The notes: generated by a model not told the origin, from the letters alone. Shown: positions 7,810 through 16,816, counted from the first letter of the stretch. The stretch: DNA of 64,000 nt from DATKMK01 sp035541895 (GCA_035541895.1 DATKMK010000011.1:91948-155947); one strand, 5' to 3'. Program-made: numbers and translations.

Positions 7810-8260
7810 GCTGTCGACCGCCGATCGCTTCGCGATTTTCAAAGAGCATCTGCGCCGGCAGCGGTTGAAGTCGACCGCGCAACGCGATGACATCGCCCGC
7901 GTGTTCTTCGGCAGCAACCGCCACAGCAGCGTCGAAGAACTCTACCACGCGGTGAAGCAGATCAACCCCGGCATCGGATACGCGACCGTGTATCGGACCA
8001 TGAAGTTGTTGACCGAATGCGGGCTCGCCGTCGAGCGCCACTTCCGCGACGGCGAGGCGCGCTACGAGAGCGGAGTCAACCGCGAACATCATGACCATCT
8101 GATCTGCGAGGGCTGCGGCAAGATCGTCGAGTTCGAAGAAGAGCGCATCGAAGCCTTGCAAACCGAGGTTGCCCGCCGTCTCGGCTTCCGCCTCAGCGGC
8201 CACAAGATGGAACTCTACGGCCGCTGCCGCGACTGCCAGAAGACGCAGGCGGTCGGCTAG
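7790..8260 (+). CDS. fur: Fur-family transcriptional regulator
   Basis: A 156-residue metalloregulator. The winged-helix DNA-binding half carries LKSTAQRDDIARVFF and the recognition helix region GIGYATVYRTMKLLTECGL. The metal-sensing half has REHHDHLICEGCGKIVEF, with the His-rich regulatory site and the first CxxC, and a second CRDC near the C-terminus for structural zinc. Together these match Fur/Zur/PerR. Fur is favoured because iron genes with matching palindromes follow directly. The GTG at 7790 is preceded by GGAGG; an upstream GTG at 7769 is possible. It is expected to repress the promoters at 8354-8398 and 16821-16850 when Fe(II)-loaded. Confidence 0.88.
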   Translation: MHRVKDKLSTADRFAIFKEHLRRQRLKSTAQRDDIARVFFGSNRHSSVEELYHAVKQINPGIGYATVYRTMKLLTECGLAVERHFRDGEARYESGVNREHHDHLICEGCGKIVEFEEERIEALQTEVARRLGFRLSGHKMELYGRCRDCQKTQAVG

Positions 8261-8314
8261 TCGCACCGAATCATCTCCGACAGGAGGAACGCGCGCTCCG
8301 CGCCTGTTGGGGGC

Positions 8315-8332
8315 CGGGGCGAGCGCGCCCCG
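8315..8332 (+). terminator. GC-rich hairpin after fur
   Basis: CGGGGCG-AGCG-CGCCCCG is a perfect 7-bp stem with a 4-nt loop, 54 nt after the fur stop and before the next promoter. There is no U-tract, so terminator function is only suggested by position. Confidence 0.35.
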
Positions 8333-8353
8333 AGGGCACGCCCACCAAAACGA

Positions 8354-8398
8354 TTGACAGGGACGCCGATTTCCGGCTAATTGAAAATGAGTTTCAAT
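8354..8398 (+). promoter_or_regulatory. Promoter with Fur box for the iron cluster
   Basis: A consensus -35 TTGACA (8354-8359) is followed at 16-18 nt by a TAATTG-like -10. Overlapping the -10 is a perfect 19-bp palindrome, ATTGAAAATGAGTTTCAAT (8380-8398), that is ATTGAAA-N5-TTTCAAT. It resembles the Fur box (GATAATGATAATCATTATC) in its core AATGA/TTTCA. The start codon of the FTR1 gene is 21 nt further on. Repressor binding here would block RNA polymerase. Confidence 0.75.
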
Positions 8399-8419
8399 AT
8401 CCCCTGAGAAGGGGGCCGG

Positions 8420-11041
8420 GTGCCGATGCGACGCGCAGAAGACAATCGACCACACTCTCGCCGGTTTCGGCGCGGCTGTTTGGCGCTCGTACTGTCCGCG
8501 GTGCTGGTCCGTGGAGCGTCGGCCGCGGTCGATCCCGACGCGGTGAAACGCGTGCTCACCCTGCTCACCGTCGTCGGCGAAGAATACCGCGAGGGATGCG
8601 ACGACTCCGGCACGTTGGTCCGGCCGCTGGAGTACGAAGAAGCACGCAGCTTTCTCGCCGAAGCCCGGATGCGCTGGCAGCAATTGGCGGAGACCGGCAA
8701 CGCGAACGACATCGATCGACAGCTCATCGCATTGGAAGGCGCCATCGAAGCAAAGACATCCGCAGATGTGGTGCGGGCGCAAGTCGCGGGGTTGCGCGCG
8801 GCAGTCACCGCCGCCACTGGGATTGCGGCCGATGTTTACCCGCCTCAGCCGCCGTCGCCGGCGCGCGGTGCAGCGATCTTTCGCGAGAATTGTGCGTCCT
8901 GTCACGGCGAGCGCGGCGACGGACAAGGTCCGGACGCTGCGCGCCTCGAACGTAAGCCCGCGAACTTCACCGACCCAACCTTCATGCGTGGCGAAACTCC
9001 CTACGATCACTTCCATGTCGTGACCTTGGGCAAGCGCGGCGCGGCCATGCCGGCATGGGAAGACGTGCTGTCGCTGCAAGAGCGATGGGATGTGCTGAGC
9101 TACGTCTGGCGTCTGTCGCACGATCGGCGCGAGTTGGCCGAAGGGCAGGGCGTGTATCTGAACCACTGCGCCAATTGTCATGGCGCCGCCGGCGACGGCC
9201 GCGGTGTGTACGCGGCGGCCTTGCTGACGCCGGCTCCAAATTTCTCGCAACCCGCCTCGCTTGCCCGCCGCACTGATGCCGAGCTGTACGCAACCGTGCG
9301 CGACGGTGTCGCCGGCACGGCGATGCCGTCATTCCGTTCGCTGACCGATGACGAGCGCTGGAAAGCCGTCGCGTTTCTGCGCGCGTTGTCCCTCGGTGGT
9401 CCTGACGGCGGCGACGGCGCCGCCAGCGGCGGCGAGGGCCCGACTCGCAAGTTCGGGCGGATGATGGGGCTGTTGGGCGTGGAATATGGGAAGGCGTTCG
9501 CGAACGGCGAGATCGCCAGCCCGCACGACCTGGCCGAGGCCGAGGTGTTGCTCGCGCAAGTCACCGCGGCCACTCCGTTGGTGGCGGAAGCCATCAAGAC
9601 AATCGCACCGTCGGATGCGGCCGCGCTACCTGGTCGAGTCGAAGAATTGAGTGCGCGCATTCGTGACCGCGCGCCCGCCGATGACGTTGCGCGGTTGGTG
9701 CATGCGCTCGCGTCCTCACTGCCCGAAGCGCCGGCTGCGACGGCGCCGGCGCCGGATGCGCTTGCGGAGACGCGACGGTTGCTGGACGCTGCGCTCGCGG
9801 CGTACCAGCGCAACGATCCGCAAGCACTGTCGTTGGCGTCTGACGCCTACTTTCAATTTGAACCGCTTGAAAGCCGGCTCGCCGGCGTTGCCCCCACGCT
9901 CAAGGGTCAAATTGAGCAGCGATTCCTCGATTTGCGCGGCACGTTCACCAACCCCGGCGGAGCCGATCGAGCGGTCACCGTCATTGCCGCAATCAACGGC
10001 GATCTCGACGCAGTGGCGGCGGCGCTGCAGCCGCACTCGAATCCGTACGCGCTGTTCGTGCAATCGGCGACGATCATGCTGCGCGAAGGGTTCGAGATGG
10101 TCTTGGTGATCACCGCCTTGCTCGCCTACGTCAAAAAGTCGGGCAATTCGCAGATGCAGCGGCCGATCGTGCTGGGCGCGCTCGGCGGCGTGCTGCTCAG
10201 CCTCGCCACGGCGTACGTGTTCGCGTTGCTGTTTGAAGGCGCGTCAACGAATGCCGCCGAAGCGCTCGGCGGCGTCTCGATGCTGCTCGCCTCCGTTGTG
10301 CTGTTTTGGGTGAGCTATTGGCTGGTGTCGAAAGCCGAAGCCGACAAGTGGCAGCGCTTCATTCAAGGCAAGGTGAAGTCGGCGCTCTCCGCCGGCAGCG
10401 GCGCGGCACTGGCGGGCGCTGCGTTCCTCGCCGTCTATCGCGAAGGGGTCGAGACGGTGCTGTTCTACCAAGCGCTCTTCGGCTCAGCGCCCGGCGCGAC
10501 CGGTGTCGCGGTGGGCGGCCTGATTGCCGGGACGGTCGGCTTGCTGCTCGTCTACGCTGTGTTGCAGCGCTTCGAGATGCGCATCCCCATCCGGCAGTTC
10601 TTCCTCGGCACCAGCTTTCTCTTGTACTACATGGCGATCGTCTTCGCCGGACAGGGTGTCGCGGAGTTGCAGGAAACCGGCTGGATTTCGCTGACGCCGG
10701 TCGCCGGCGTTCCGCGCATCGATTTTCTCGGCGTGTATCCGACGATCGAAACGTTGCTCGCGCAGGGCGTGCTGATTGGATTGCTGTTCTACGCTGTGGC
10801 CGTTGTCATGCGGCGACGGGTGGTCACGAGTGCCGCACACGCGGACGACGCCGGCGCGGTGTTGGACGAGGTACGTCGCCTGCAACGCCTCGCGATCGAG
10901 ATCCGCAGCGATCTCGCCCACCAACCGACGGTCGAGCAAGCGGGTCGCCGGCTCGATACGTTGATCGAGCGCGTCACGGTGCTCGAAGGCCAGATGCAGC
11001 TCAAGCTGCCGGCGCGCGCCGCGAAGCCGGCCCAAGTGTAG
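8420..11041 (+). CDS. Cytochrome c-FTR1 fusion iron permease
   Basis: An 873-residue protein. A signal peptide (about 17-36) is followed by a periplasmic helical region, two c-type haem domains (CASCH 158-162, CANCH 250-254; Met ligands likely in AAMPAW and TAMPSF), a second helical stretch (340-540) and a C-terminal FTR1 permease of about seven membrane helices. The FTR1 iron-binding motifs REGFE (555-559) and REGVE (674-678) are both intact. FTR1 imports iron coupled to Fe(II) oxidation. The fused haems could take the electrons in place of a multicopper oxidase or EfeO/EfeB (inference). The GTG at 8420 has AAGGGG 5 nt upstream; ATG 8426 is an alternative. First gene after the Fur box. Confidence 0.93.
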   Translation: MPMRRAEDNRPHSRRFRRGCLALVLSAVLVRGASAAVDPDAVKRVLTLLTVVGEEYREGCDDSGTLVRPLEYEEARSFLAEARMRWQQLAETGNANDIDRQLIALEGAIEAKTSADVVRAQVAGLRAAVTAATGIAADVYPPQPPSPARGAAIFRENCASCHGERGDGQGPDAARLERKPANFTDPTFMRGETPYDHFHVVTLGKRGAAMPAWEDVLSLQERWDVLSYVWRLSHDRRELAEGQGVYLNHCANCHGAAGDGRGVYAAALLTPAPNFSQPASLARRTDAELYATVRDGVAGTAMPSFRSLTDDERWKAVAFLRALSLGGPDGGDGAASGGEGPTRKFGRMMGLLGVEYGKAFANGEIASPHDLAEAEVLLAQVTAATPLVAEAIKTIAPSDAAALPGRVEELSARIRDRAPADDVARLVHALASSLPEAPAATAPAPDALAETRRLLDAALAAYQRNDPQALSLASDAYFQFEPLESRLAGVAPTLKGQIEQRFLDLRGTFTNPGGADRAVTVIAAINGDLDAVAAALQPHSNPYALFVQSATIMLREGFEMVLVITALLAYVKKSGNSQMQRPIVLGALGGVLLSLATAYVFALLFEGASTNAAEALGGVSMLLASVVLFWVSYWLVSKAEADKWQRFIQGKVKSALSAGSGAALAGAAFLAVYREGVETVLFYQALFGSAPGATGVAVGGLIAGTVGLLLVYAVLQRFEMRIPIRQFFLGTSFLLYYMAIVFAGQGVAELQETGWISLTPVAGVPRIDFLGVYPTIETLLAQGVLIGLLFYAVAVVMRRRVVTSAAHADDAGAVLDEVRRLQRLAIEIRSDLAHQPTVEQAGRRLDTLIERVTVLEGQMQLKLPARAAKPAQV

Positions 11042-11050
11042 GCGCGGACA

Positions 11051-11629
11051 ATGCCGAGACGACGCGGTGTGCTCCTCGTGACGGCGATCCTGATCGTCAC
11101 GCTCACGCAAGCCGTCGGCGCACAAGAAGGGGTTTTTCTCAGCGAAGAGGATGCCCCGCGCGCGGTGTTCCCCGAGGCCGACCGCGTTGAGCGCCGTGAC
11201 GTTGCCGTTGACGATGCACTCCGCGAACAACTCAGGGCCAAGCTCGCCGCGACCCCGCCGTCGATCTGGGAATCGCACTACACCACGTTCACCGCATGGA
11301 AGGGATCGACGCAACTCGGGCGCGCGTTCCTGGTCGAAGAGATCGGGAAGCACAGGCCGATCACCTTCGTCGTCGGTGTACGACCGGATGGCCGCGTGCA
11401 GGACGTCGCCGTGGTTGCCTATCGCGAAGCCTATGGCGGCGAGATTCGCAACCAGCGCTTCTTGGTTCAGTACAAGGACAAGAGCGGAGGCGATTCGCTC
11501 GAACCATACCAAGCGATCACCAACATCGCGGGCGCAACCCTGTCGGTCGAGGCCGCCAGTCGTGCGGTGAAGAAGGCGCTGGCGCTCGCTGCGGCGACCG
11601 CGGCCGATTCCGGAGTGGAGCACCCTTGA
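11051..11629 (+). CDS. Exported FMN-binding protein (covalent flavin)
   Basis: A 192-residue protein with an N-terminal signal peptide (cleavage near VGA-QE, residue 24) and an FMN-binding domain of the RnfG/NqrC type. The flavinylation motif is seen as NIAGATLS, with Thr163 of GAT as the likely phosphoester acceptor. RPDGRVQDVAVVAYREAYGG upstream is the usual core. The FMN would be attached outside the cytoplasmic membrane by ApbE, encoded by the next gene, whose start overlaps this stop. In this cluster it probably moves electrons to or from the cytochrome c-FTR1 fusion or reduces ferric iron (inference). Confidence 0.88.
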   Translation: MPRRRGVLLVTAILIVTLTQAVGAQEGVFLSEEDAPRAVFPEADRVERRDVAVDDALREQLRAKLAATPPSIWESHYTTFTAWKGSTQLGRAFLVEEIGKHRPITFVVGVRPDGRVQDVAVVAYREAYGGEIRNQRFLVQYKDKSGGDSLEPYQAITNIAGATLSVEAASRAVKKALALAAATAADSGVEHP

Positions 11630-12672
11630 CCCAGGATCGACACGGTCCGACGATAGGTGTCGCGGTCGTTGCCGCCGCGGTGCTGGTCACACTCAGCGCG
11701 CACTCGGTGTGCGCCGCCTCAGTGACCGAGATTCACTACGCGATGGGGACGTACCTCGCGATTACCGTGCAAGGCGTGGCGCAGGCACGCGCACGCGAAG
11801 TCATGCGCGGCTGCTTTGCTGAGGCGCGGCGTTTGGAAGCCGTATTCTCGCGTTATGATCCACTCAGTGAACTGAGTCGGTTGAACGCGAGCATCGCACC
11901 AGCGTCTTCGGTCAGTGACGATATGGCGGATTTGGTGCGGCGCTCGAGTGCGCTGCGCGCGGCTACCGACGGCGCGTTCGATGTCAGCATCGGCGGCCTC
12001 ACCGCGTTGTGGCGAACGACTGCGCAACGGCCGCCCGCCGGCGTGCTCGCCCGCGAAGGCGGTCAACCGAATCGGGTGCGGCTGCGGGGGCGCACCCTGA
12101 CGCGATCGGCCGCCGCGGTGCAACTCGACTTCGACGGCGTCGCCAAAGGCTACGCCGTCGATCGTTGCGTTACCGGGCTGCGTTCGGCCGGCATCGGACG
12201 CGCGTTGATCAACTTCGGCGAAAGCAGCCAGTACGCGCTCGGGGTGCCGGAAGGCGAGCCCGGTTGGTCGATCGCCGTCCGCGGCAGCGATCCCGACACC
12301 ATCATCGGCACGGTGCGGTTGCGCGATGAAGCGCTGTCGGCCTCCGCGGTGTTCGGGCATGAGCGAACGCTCGGCGGCCGGCGCGTCGGCCACATCATCA
12401 ATCCTGCATCGGGCGAGCCGTTGGAGAGTGATGCGCTGGCGTTGGTCGTGGCGTCCGATGCGACGACGGCGGAGGCATTCTCGAAGGCGGTTCTGATCTG
12501 GGGCGAAGCGACGAGCAGCCCTCGATCCTTGTCGGCGAAGCTTGCAGCGAGCCGACATCTCCGAGGGGCACTGTACGTTCGTGCGGACCAGACGACGACG
12601 TGGCGCGCGAATCGCATTCGCTTCTCGCCCGCTTCGCGCCCACTCCGGATCGCGGAGGCGCCGTTGTCATGA
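11626..12672 (+). CDS. apbE: FAD:protein FMN transferase ApbE
   Basis: A 348-residue exported flavin transferase, Mg-dependent, which transfers FMN from FAD to Thr/Ser of FMN-binding proteins. A signal segment (IGVAVVAAAVLVTLSAHSVCA) precedes the ApbE core: MGTYLAI, LDFDGVAKGYAVDRC (usually LGGIAKGYAVD), INFGESSQYALG, GHIINPASGEPL and the metal-binding DATTAEAFSKAVLI. The TTG start at 11626 overlaps the TGA of the FMN-binding gene and has GGAG upstream in CCGGAGTGGAGC, so it is coupled to its likely substrate protein. Longer in-frame extension upstream is antisense-like and rejected. Confidence 0.9.
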   Translation: MTQDRHGPTIGVAVVAAAVLVTLSAHSVCAASVTEIHYAMGTYLAITVQGVAQARAREVMRGCFAEARRLEAVFSRYDPLSELSRLNASIAPASSVSDDMADLVRRSSALRAATDGAFDVSIGGLTALWRTTAQRPPAGVLAREGGQPNRVRLRGRTLTRSAAAVQLDFDGVAKGYAVDRCVTGLRSAGIGRALINFGESSQYALGVPEGEPGWSIAVRGSDPDTIIGTVRLRDEALSASAVFGHERTLGGRRVGHIINPASGEPLESDALALVVASDATTAEAFSKAVLIWGEATSSPRSLSAKLAASRHLRGALYVRADQTTTWRANRIRFSPASRPLRIAEAPLS

Positions 12673-13184
12673 GAGCATTCACCGCTTCGTCGTATCTGCT
12701 GCGCTACGCCCGCCTCGAGATTCGACTGATTTACACCGGCTTCTTGTTGCTGGCGCTGGTCGGCATGGTCACGATGGCGGCATTTCAGTTCCGTCAGATC
12801 GGACCGACGCCTGAGCGCATCGCGAGCTACTACCGCGGCGGCGCTCGCGGCGGCGAGATGGCCTTCCCGAAGACGTTTCGCGAGCTGGTCGAGGTCACGC
12901 ATTTTCACTCCTTCATCATGGGCATCGTGTACCTCGTACTGGCACACTTGTTCGTGGCGACCAGCTTATCGCCGCCGGCGAAGCTGTGGCTGATCTCGGT
13001 GGGGTTTGCGGGCCTCGCCGGTGATCTCGTCGGGCCGTGGTTGATTCGATACGTCGCCGCCGACTTTTCCTATCTGCAACTTGCCAGTTGGCTGGGCGAA
13101 TGGGTCGGGTTCAGCGCCTTCGTCCTGTGTCCGCTGCACGAAATGTGGTTTCGCTATGAGCGCGAAGAATTCCCACCCGAGTGA
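12669..13184 (+). CDS. Four-helix membrane protein of unknown function
   Basis: A 171-residue integral membrane protein with four hydrophobic segments (about 17-38, 80-100, 105-125, 135-157). The second begins EVTHFHSFIMGIVYLVLAHLF, with three histidines that could bind haem b or metal; a fourth is near the C-terminus in CPLHEMWF. The start ATG overlaps the ApbE stop (ATGA). No family was recognised. Its position next to a flavinylated protein and ApbE suggests a membrane electron-transfer partner that passes electrons to the periplasmic flavin, but this is inference only. Confidence 0.75.
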   Translation: MRAFTASSYLLRYARLEIRLIYTGFLLLALVGMVTMAAFQFRQIGPTPERIASYYRGGARGGEMAFPKTFRELVEVTHFHSFIMGIVYLVLAHLFVATSLSPPAKLWLISVGFAGLAGDLVGPWLIRYVAADFSYLQLASWLGEWVGFSAFVLCPLHEMWFRYEREEFPPE

Positions 13185-13203
13185 ACCGACCGCGAGCGGT
13201 TCG

Positions 13204-13368
13204 ATGCGCAACCTCCGCTGCCCCTGCGGCAGCTTGATGGCGCGCGTCAGTCGCGCCGGCATCGAATTGAAATGCCGGCGCTGCAAGCGAGTGGTCACGC
13301 TCGCCATGCCGACAACCCAGCGCTGGATCACCGTCGACTTGTGCGATTCGGAGGCGGAACCGAGATAG
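13204..13368 (+). CDS. Small zinc-ribbon protein, Mu Com-like
   Basis: A 54-residue basic protein with NLRCPCGSLMARVSRAGIEL followed by KCRRCKRV. The pattern of two Cys pairs around a short hairpin and the IELKCRRC segment matches Com-like zinc ribbons, although the first pair is CPC rather than CxxC. Com proteins of phage Mu type act in translation control; members outside phages have no assigned role. The ATG at 13204 has GAGCGG upstream. An ATG at 13156 would add 16 residues and overlap the preceding gene. It lies inside the iron cluster on the same strand. Confidence 0.6.
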   Translation: MRNLRCPCGSLMARVSRAGIELKCRRCKRVVTLAMPTTQRWITVDLCDSEAEPR

Positions 13369-13469
13369 AAGGAAACATACGACAGAGGTTTTGGCGGCCG
13401 TCTCCCGTGACGGTCGCGAGGCCAGCGACAGCGACGCGGCGACCTGTGCTGCGTCCAACGGAGTCCAGA

Positions 13470-13503
13470 GCCCGGTGTCGGCGCAAGTATGCGCCCGCCG
13501 GGC
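13470..13503 (+). other. Structured leader hairpin before the porin gene
   Basis: In the 167-nt gap before the porin gene, GCCCGG (13470-13475) pairs with CCGGGC (13498-13503), enclosing an inner CGCA-AGTA-TGCG hairpin. It ends 32 nt before the porin ATG and is followed by TTTGGCGTTTTGG. It could be an attenuator, a processing site or an mRNA stabiliser. No known riboswitch was recognised. Confidence 0.4.
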
Positions 13504-13535
13504 TTTGGCGTTTTGGAAGACCGAGGAGGGAAAAA

Positions 13536-15149
13536 ATGACGACGCGGAAGATCATGCGACACATCGGCGGACCAACGGCGATCGTCGTCACCCTGGTGGC
13601 GGCGTCACCGGTGCTGGGTTGGGCTGAGGATCTCAACGATCGCATCGAGCGAATGGAGCACGAGCTGCATGAGCTGAAGCAACAACTGAAGGACGAACAA
13701 GCGGCGCGCCAAAAGCAACAAGCCGACGCCCAGGCGGCGGAAGCGGCCAAAGCTGCACAGGCAGCCAAAGCTGCGGAGGCGGCGAAGACTGCCGAGGTCG
13801 AGAAGTCCTCTGAGAGTCTCACGCGCGAGCTGCTCGATCGTGTGAAGGTCGGCGGGTACGGCTCGTTCCGCTTCGAAGGCTCGACACTCGACGAGGTGAA
13901 GAACACCTTCACCTTTCGGCGGTTCGTCCTCACGACCGACGCCAACATCGCGCCGCGACTGCGCGCGTACTTCGAGGTCGAGTTCGAGCGCTTTCGCAAA
14001 CTCGAATTGGAAAAGAGTTTGAGCGTTCAGGACGGCGGGCTTACCTCGAGCTCATCGGTCGAGGGCACCGACGATTCGGAGTTGTCGCTGGAACAAGGGT
14101 GGCTGCAGTACGATCTCGCCGACTGGGCGCGCTTTCGCGCCGGCGCCATCTTGGTTCCAGTCGGTCGCTTCAACATCCGACACGACGACAATCTGTGGGA
14201 TCTACCGCGCCGTTCGCTGGTCGATCGCGGCGTGCCGGTGCTGCCGGTGGAAGCGGCGTGGGATGAGTTGGGTGCCGGCTTCAACGGTGACATCCCGCTC
14301 TCCGATACTTGGTTGGCGAGTTACCAGTTGTACGTCATGAACGGCGTCACGCTCGACGCGAACTCTGAACAGTTGGCGCAAGCGCGCGTTGGGGACACCA
14401 CCTTGATCGAAAATGAGGTCGAGGTGAAGCCGTCGAACGGGACGTTCAACCTCGACACGAAGGACTCGAAGGCGCTCAGCGGTCGCTTCGCCGTCAGCCC
14501 CTCGCTCAAGGGCGAGATCGCCGCCTCCTTCTATTGGGGCCGCTACACGCCCGACTTTCTCCCGTCGGAACATTTGTATTCGATCAGCGGCGACGGGCGC
14601 TGGGATTTCGGTATCGTCGAAGTGGAAGGCGAGTACGTCTTCACCCATTTCGGCGGCATCGAGGACGCGGCGCGCGGGTTTGCACAGCATGCGATCTTCA
14701 AAGAGTCGGAGTTGGAGAACGACGCGGTCGAACACGAGGTCGATTTCGAGCTGGCGAACTTGGCGACCGACAAGCAAGGGTATTGGATCGAGCTGCGCCA
14801 CCGCTTCTGGCCCGCGTTCCTCAACCGCACCGTGCTGGGCAGCCCGTTCCAACATCCGCAGATGGTCGCGGTCGTCCGTGGTGAACAGGTGTGGCTCGGC
14901 GATCTGATCACCAACGTCGACTTCCGCAATGGCGTGTTGACGGCGCTCGACCACGAGAATCGCAGTCTCGACCGCATCACCGTGGGCCTCGCGTATCGTC
15001 CGGTGCCGCAGGTCGTCTTCCAGCTCGCCTATGAGTACACCCGCACCGACAGCGGCAAGAGTCTGTCCAGCGTCACCAACTTCTTGCCCGCGGGTTCAAC
15101 CGACAACGAGTCCCACGCGGTTCTCGTGGGCACAGCCTTTGGATTCTGA
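13536..15149 (+). CDS. Outer-membrane porin, OprP/OprO-like, with coiled-coil N-terminus
   Basis: A 537-residue precursor. A signal peptide of about 30 residues ends VLGWA-ED. It is followed by a periplasmic coiled coil (LNDRIERMEHELHELKQQLK, then an Ala/Lys/Gln-rich stretch to about residue 85) and then a beta-barrel of alternating amphipathic strands ending AVLVGTAFGF, with the C-terminal Phe used by the BAM machinery. Barrel features such as FRRFVLTTDANIAPRLRAYFEVEFE are those of phosphate-selective-type porins. The ATG at 13536 has GAGGAGGG upstream. Within a Fur-controlled cluster it may admit iron complexes, but selectivity cannot be read from sequence. Confidence 0.85.
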   Translation: MTTRKIMRHIGGPTAIVVTLVAASPVLGWAEDLNDRIERMEHELHELKQQLKDEQAARQKQQADAQAAEAAKAAQAAKAAEAAKTAEVEKSSESLTRELLDRVKVGGYGSFRFEGSTLDEVKNTFTFRRFVLTTDANIAPRLRAYFEVEFERFRKLELEKSLSVQDGGLTSSSSVEGTDDSELSLEQGWLQYDLADWARFRAGAILVPVGRFNIRHDDNLWDLPRRSLVDRGVPVLPVEAAWDELGAGFNGDIPLSDTWLASYQLYVMNGVTLDANSEQLAQARVGDTTLIENEVEVKPSNGTFNLDTKDSKALSGRFAVSPSLKGEIAASFYWGRYTPDFLPSEHLYSISGDGRWDFGIVEVEGEYVFTHFGGIEDAARGFAQHAIFKESELENDAVEHEVDFELANLATDKQGYWIELRHRFWPAFLNRTVLGSPFQHPQMVAVVRGEQVWLGDLITNVDFRNGVLTALDHENRSLDRITVGLAYRPVPQVVFQLAYEYTRTDSGKSLSSVTNFLPAGSTDNESHAVLVGTAFGF

Positions 15150-15151
15150 TC

Positions 15152-16816
15152 ATGCAGACCTCGCGCTTGAGACAGCCCTTCATCGTCGCGCTGGCGTTTG
15201 TTGCGTTCGCTTGCGGCGGACACGGAGAACGAACGATCGCGGAGCCATCCGATCCGCCGGAAGTCGCGCTCGGCGAACGCTTGTTCTTGGAGACACGCTT
15301 CGCGCAATACTTCGCGGCGCATTCCAACGGCGTGGTCAACGCGCCGCTGAGTGAAGGCGACCCGGTGATGGCTGCCACGATCACGACCGCTGCGCCGCTG
15401 CCCGGACCATTCGCGGGCGCCTCGATGAATTGCCGCGCCTGTCACTTGGTCGATGAGCACGGGGAGGAGCGCGCCGGCGGCGTGCGCACGTACGCCGACT
15501 TCGCGCGCCGAAGTCCGATCCCTGACCGCGGCGACGGGCGCGTGACGACGCCGCGTAACTCTCCTGCGCTCGTCAACGCGAGCCTTGCACGCTCGGTCCC
15601 GACGTTCTTCCATTTCGACGGCGAGTTCCCGTCGTTGCCGGCGTTGGTGAAGGGTACGTTCACCGGCCGCAACTTCGGCTGGCTCGCCGACGAGTCCGCC
15701 GCCGCGATCGCCAACCTCGCCCAAGTCATTCGGCAAGACAACGGCCAGGGCTCGCCGGCTCGCGACTTCGGCAGCCTGCCGTACCCGGTCGTGTTCGGCG
15801 GGACCGATCCGTCGATTCCAGAGATTTATCGCATTCCGGAAGAGTTTCGTCTCGATGTTGCCACGGCGACCGACGAACAGATTTTCGACGCGGTCGCAAC
15901 TCTCGTCACCGCCTATGTCGAGTCGCTCGTCTTCGCCCGTGACACCAACGGCAACTTTGCCGGCTCGCCCTACGATCGCTTTCTGCGCAAGAACGGCCTG
16001 CCGCGCGCTCCGCTCGACGGCGAGTCGGCCCTCGACTACACCCGCCGCTTGCGCGATCAACTCGCGAGCCGGAGCGGTCTGAAATTTATCAGCCTGCGCG
16101 ACGGCTCGTTCGCGCTGCACAGCCAGGAGTTCCGCTTCGATTCGCTGGAGTTGCAAGGCCTGCGCATTTTCCTGGCGGAAGCGAGCGATGCGGCGGCAAC
16201 GCAGGGTGTCGGCAACTGCGTCGCGTGCCATCCGGCGCCCGCGTTCACCGACTTCCGCTTTCACAACACCGGCGCGGCGCAGGACGAGTACGACGCGATT
16301 CACGGCGCCGGCGGGTTCGCGGCCTTGTCGATCCCGGATCTCGCTCAGCGCACCGCCGATCCGGAGACGTACCTGCCGCCGTCGGCGGCGCATCCGCAGG
16401 CCACGGGCATCTTCCTTGCCGTGCCCGCGCTGACGCATCCGGGTCAAACCGATCTCGGTGTCTGGAACGTGCTCGGCAATCCGGCGGTGCCGGGACCGCA
16501 GGATGCGCTGGTTTCCTCCTTGTGCGGGCAGTTCGCGCGGCCCGCGCCCTGCAGTGCCGCCGACTTGCTGCCTTTCACGGTTGCCCTGTTCAAAACCCCC
16601 GGCCTGCGCGACCTCGGGCAATCGGCGCCGTATCTACACACCGGACAGCGGAACACGATCGAGGACGTGCTCCGCTTCTACATCACCTCCGCATCGCTCG
16701 CGCGAGCCGGCCTGCTTCGCAACGCCGCGCCGCAGTTGGCCGACATCCGCCTGAGCGAGGCGGACATCGCGCCGGTGGCGGCGTTTCTCCGCGCTCTGAA
16801 CGAAGACTACGAATGA
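15152..16816 (+). CDS. Di-haem cytochrome c peroxidase-like lipoprotein
   Basis: A 554-residue protein with a lipoprotein signal (lipobox FAC, Cys21) and two c-haem sites, CRACH (94-98) and CVACH (356-360). The layout, with FKTPGLRDLGQSAPYLHTGQ near the C-terminus, is that of the MauG/CcpA di-haem family. Those enzymes reduce peroxide or carry out high-valent oxidations in the periplasm. At about 550 residues it is longer than CcpA (about 330), like related family members. The start lies 2 nt after the porin stop, so the two are co-transcribed. A role as peroxide-using ferroxidase partner of the FTR1 permease, comparable to EfeB, is an inference. Confidence 0.85.
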   Translation: MQTSRLRQPFIVALAFVAFACGGHGERTIAEPSDPPEVALGERLFLETRFAQYFAAHSNGVVNAPLSEGDPVMAATITTAAPLPGPFAGASMNCRACHLVDEHGEERAGGVRTYADFARRSPIPDRGDGRVTTPRNSPALVNASLARSVPTFFHFDGEFPSLPALVKGTFTGRNFGWLADESAAAIANLAQVIRQDNGQGSPARDFGSLPYPVVFGGTDPSIPEIYRIPEEFRLDVATATDEQIFDAVATLVTAYVESLVFARDTNGNFAGSPYDRFLRKNGLPRAPLDGESALDYTRRLRDQLASRSGLKFISLRDGSFALHSQEFRFDSLELQGLRIFLAEASDAAATQGVGNCVACHPAPAFTDFRFHNTGAAQDEYDAIHGAGGFAALSIPDLAQRTADPETYLPPSAAHPQATGIFLAVPALTHPGQTDLGVWNVLGNPAVPGPQDALVSSLCGQFARPAPCSAADLLPFTVALFKTPGLRDLGQSAPYLHTGQRNTIEDVLRFYITSASLARAGLLRNAAPQLADIRLSEADIAPVAAFLRALNEDYE

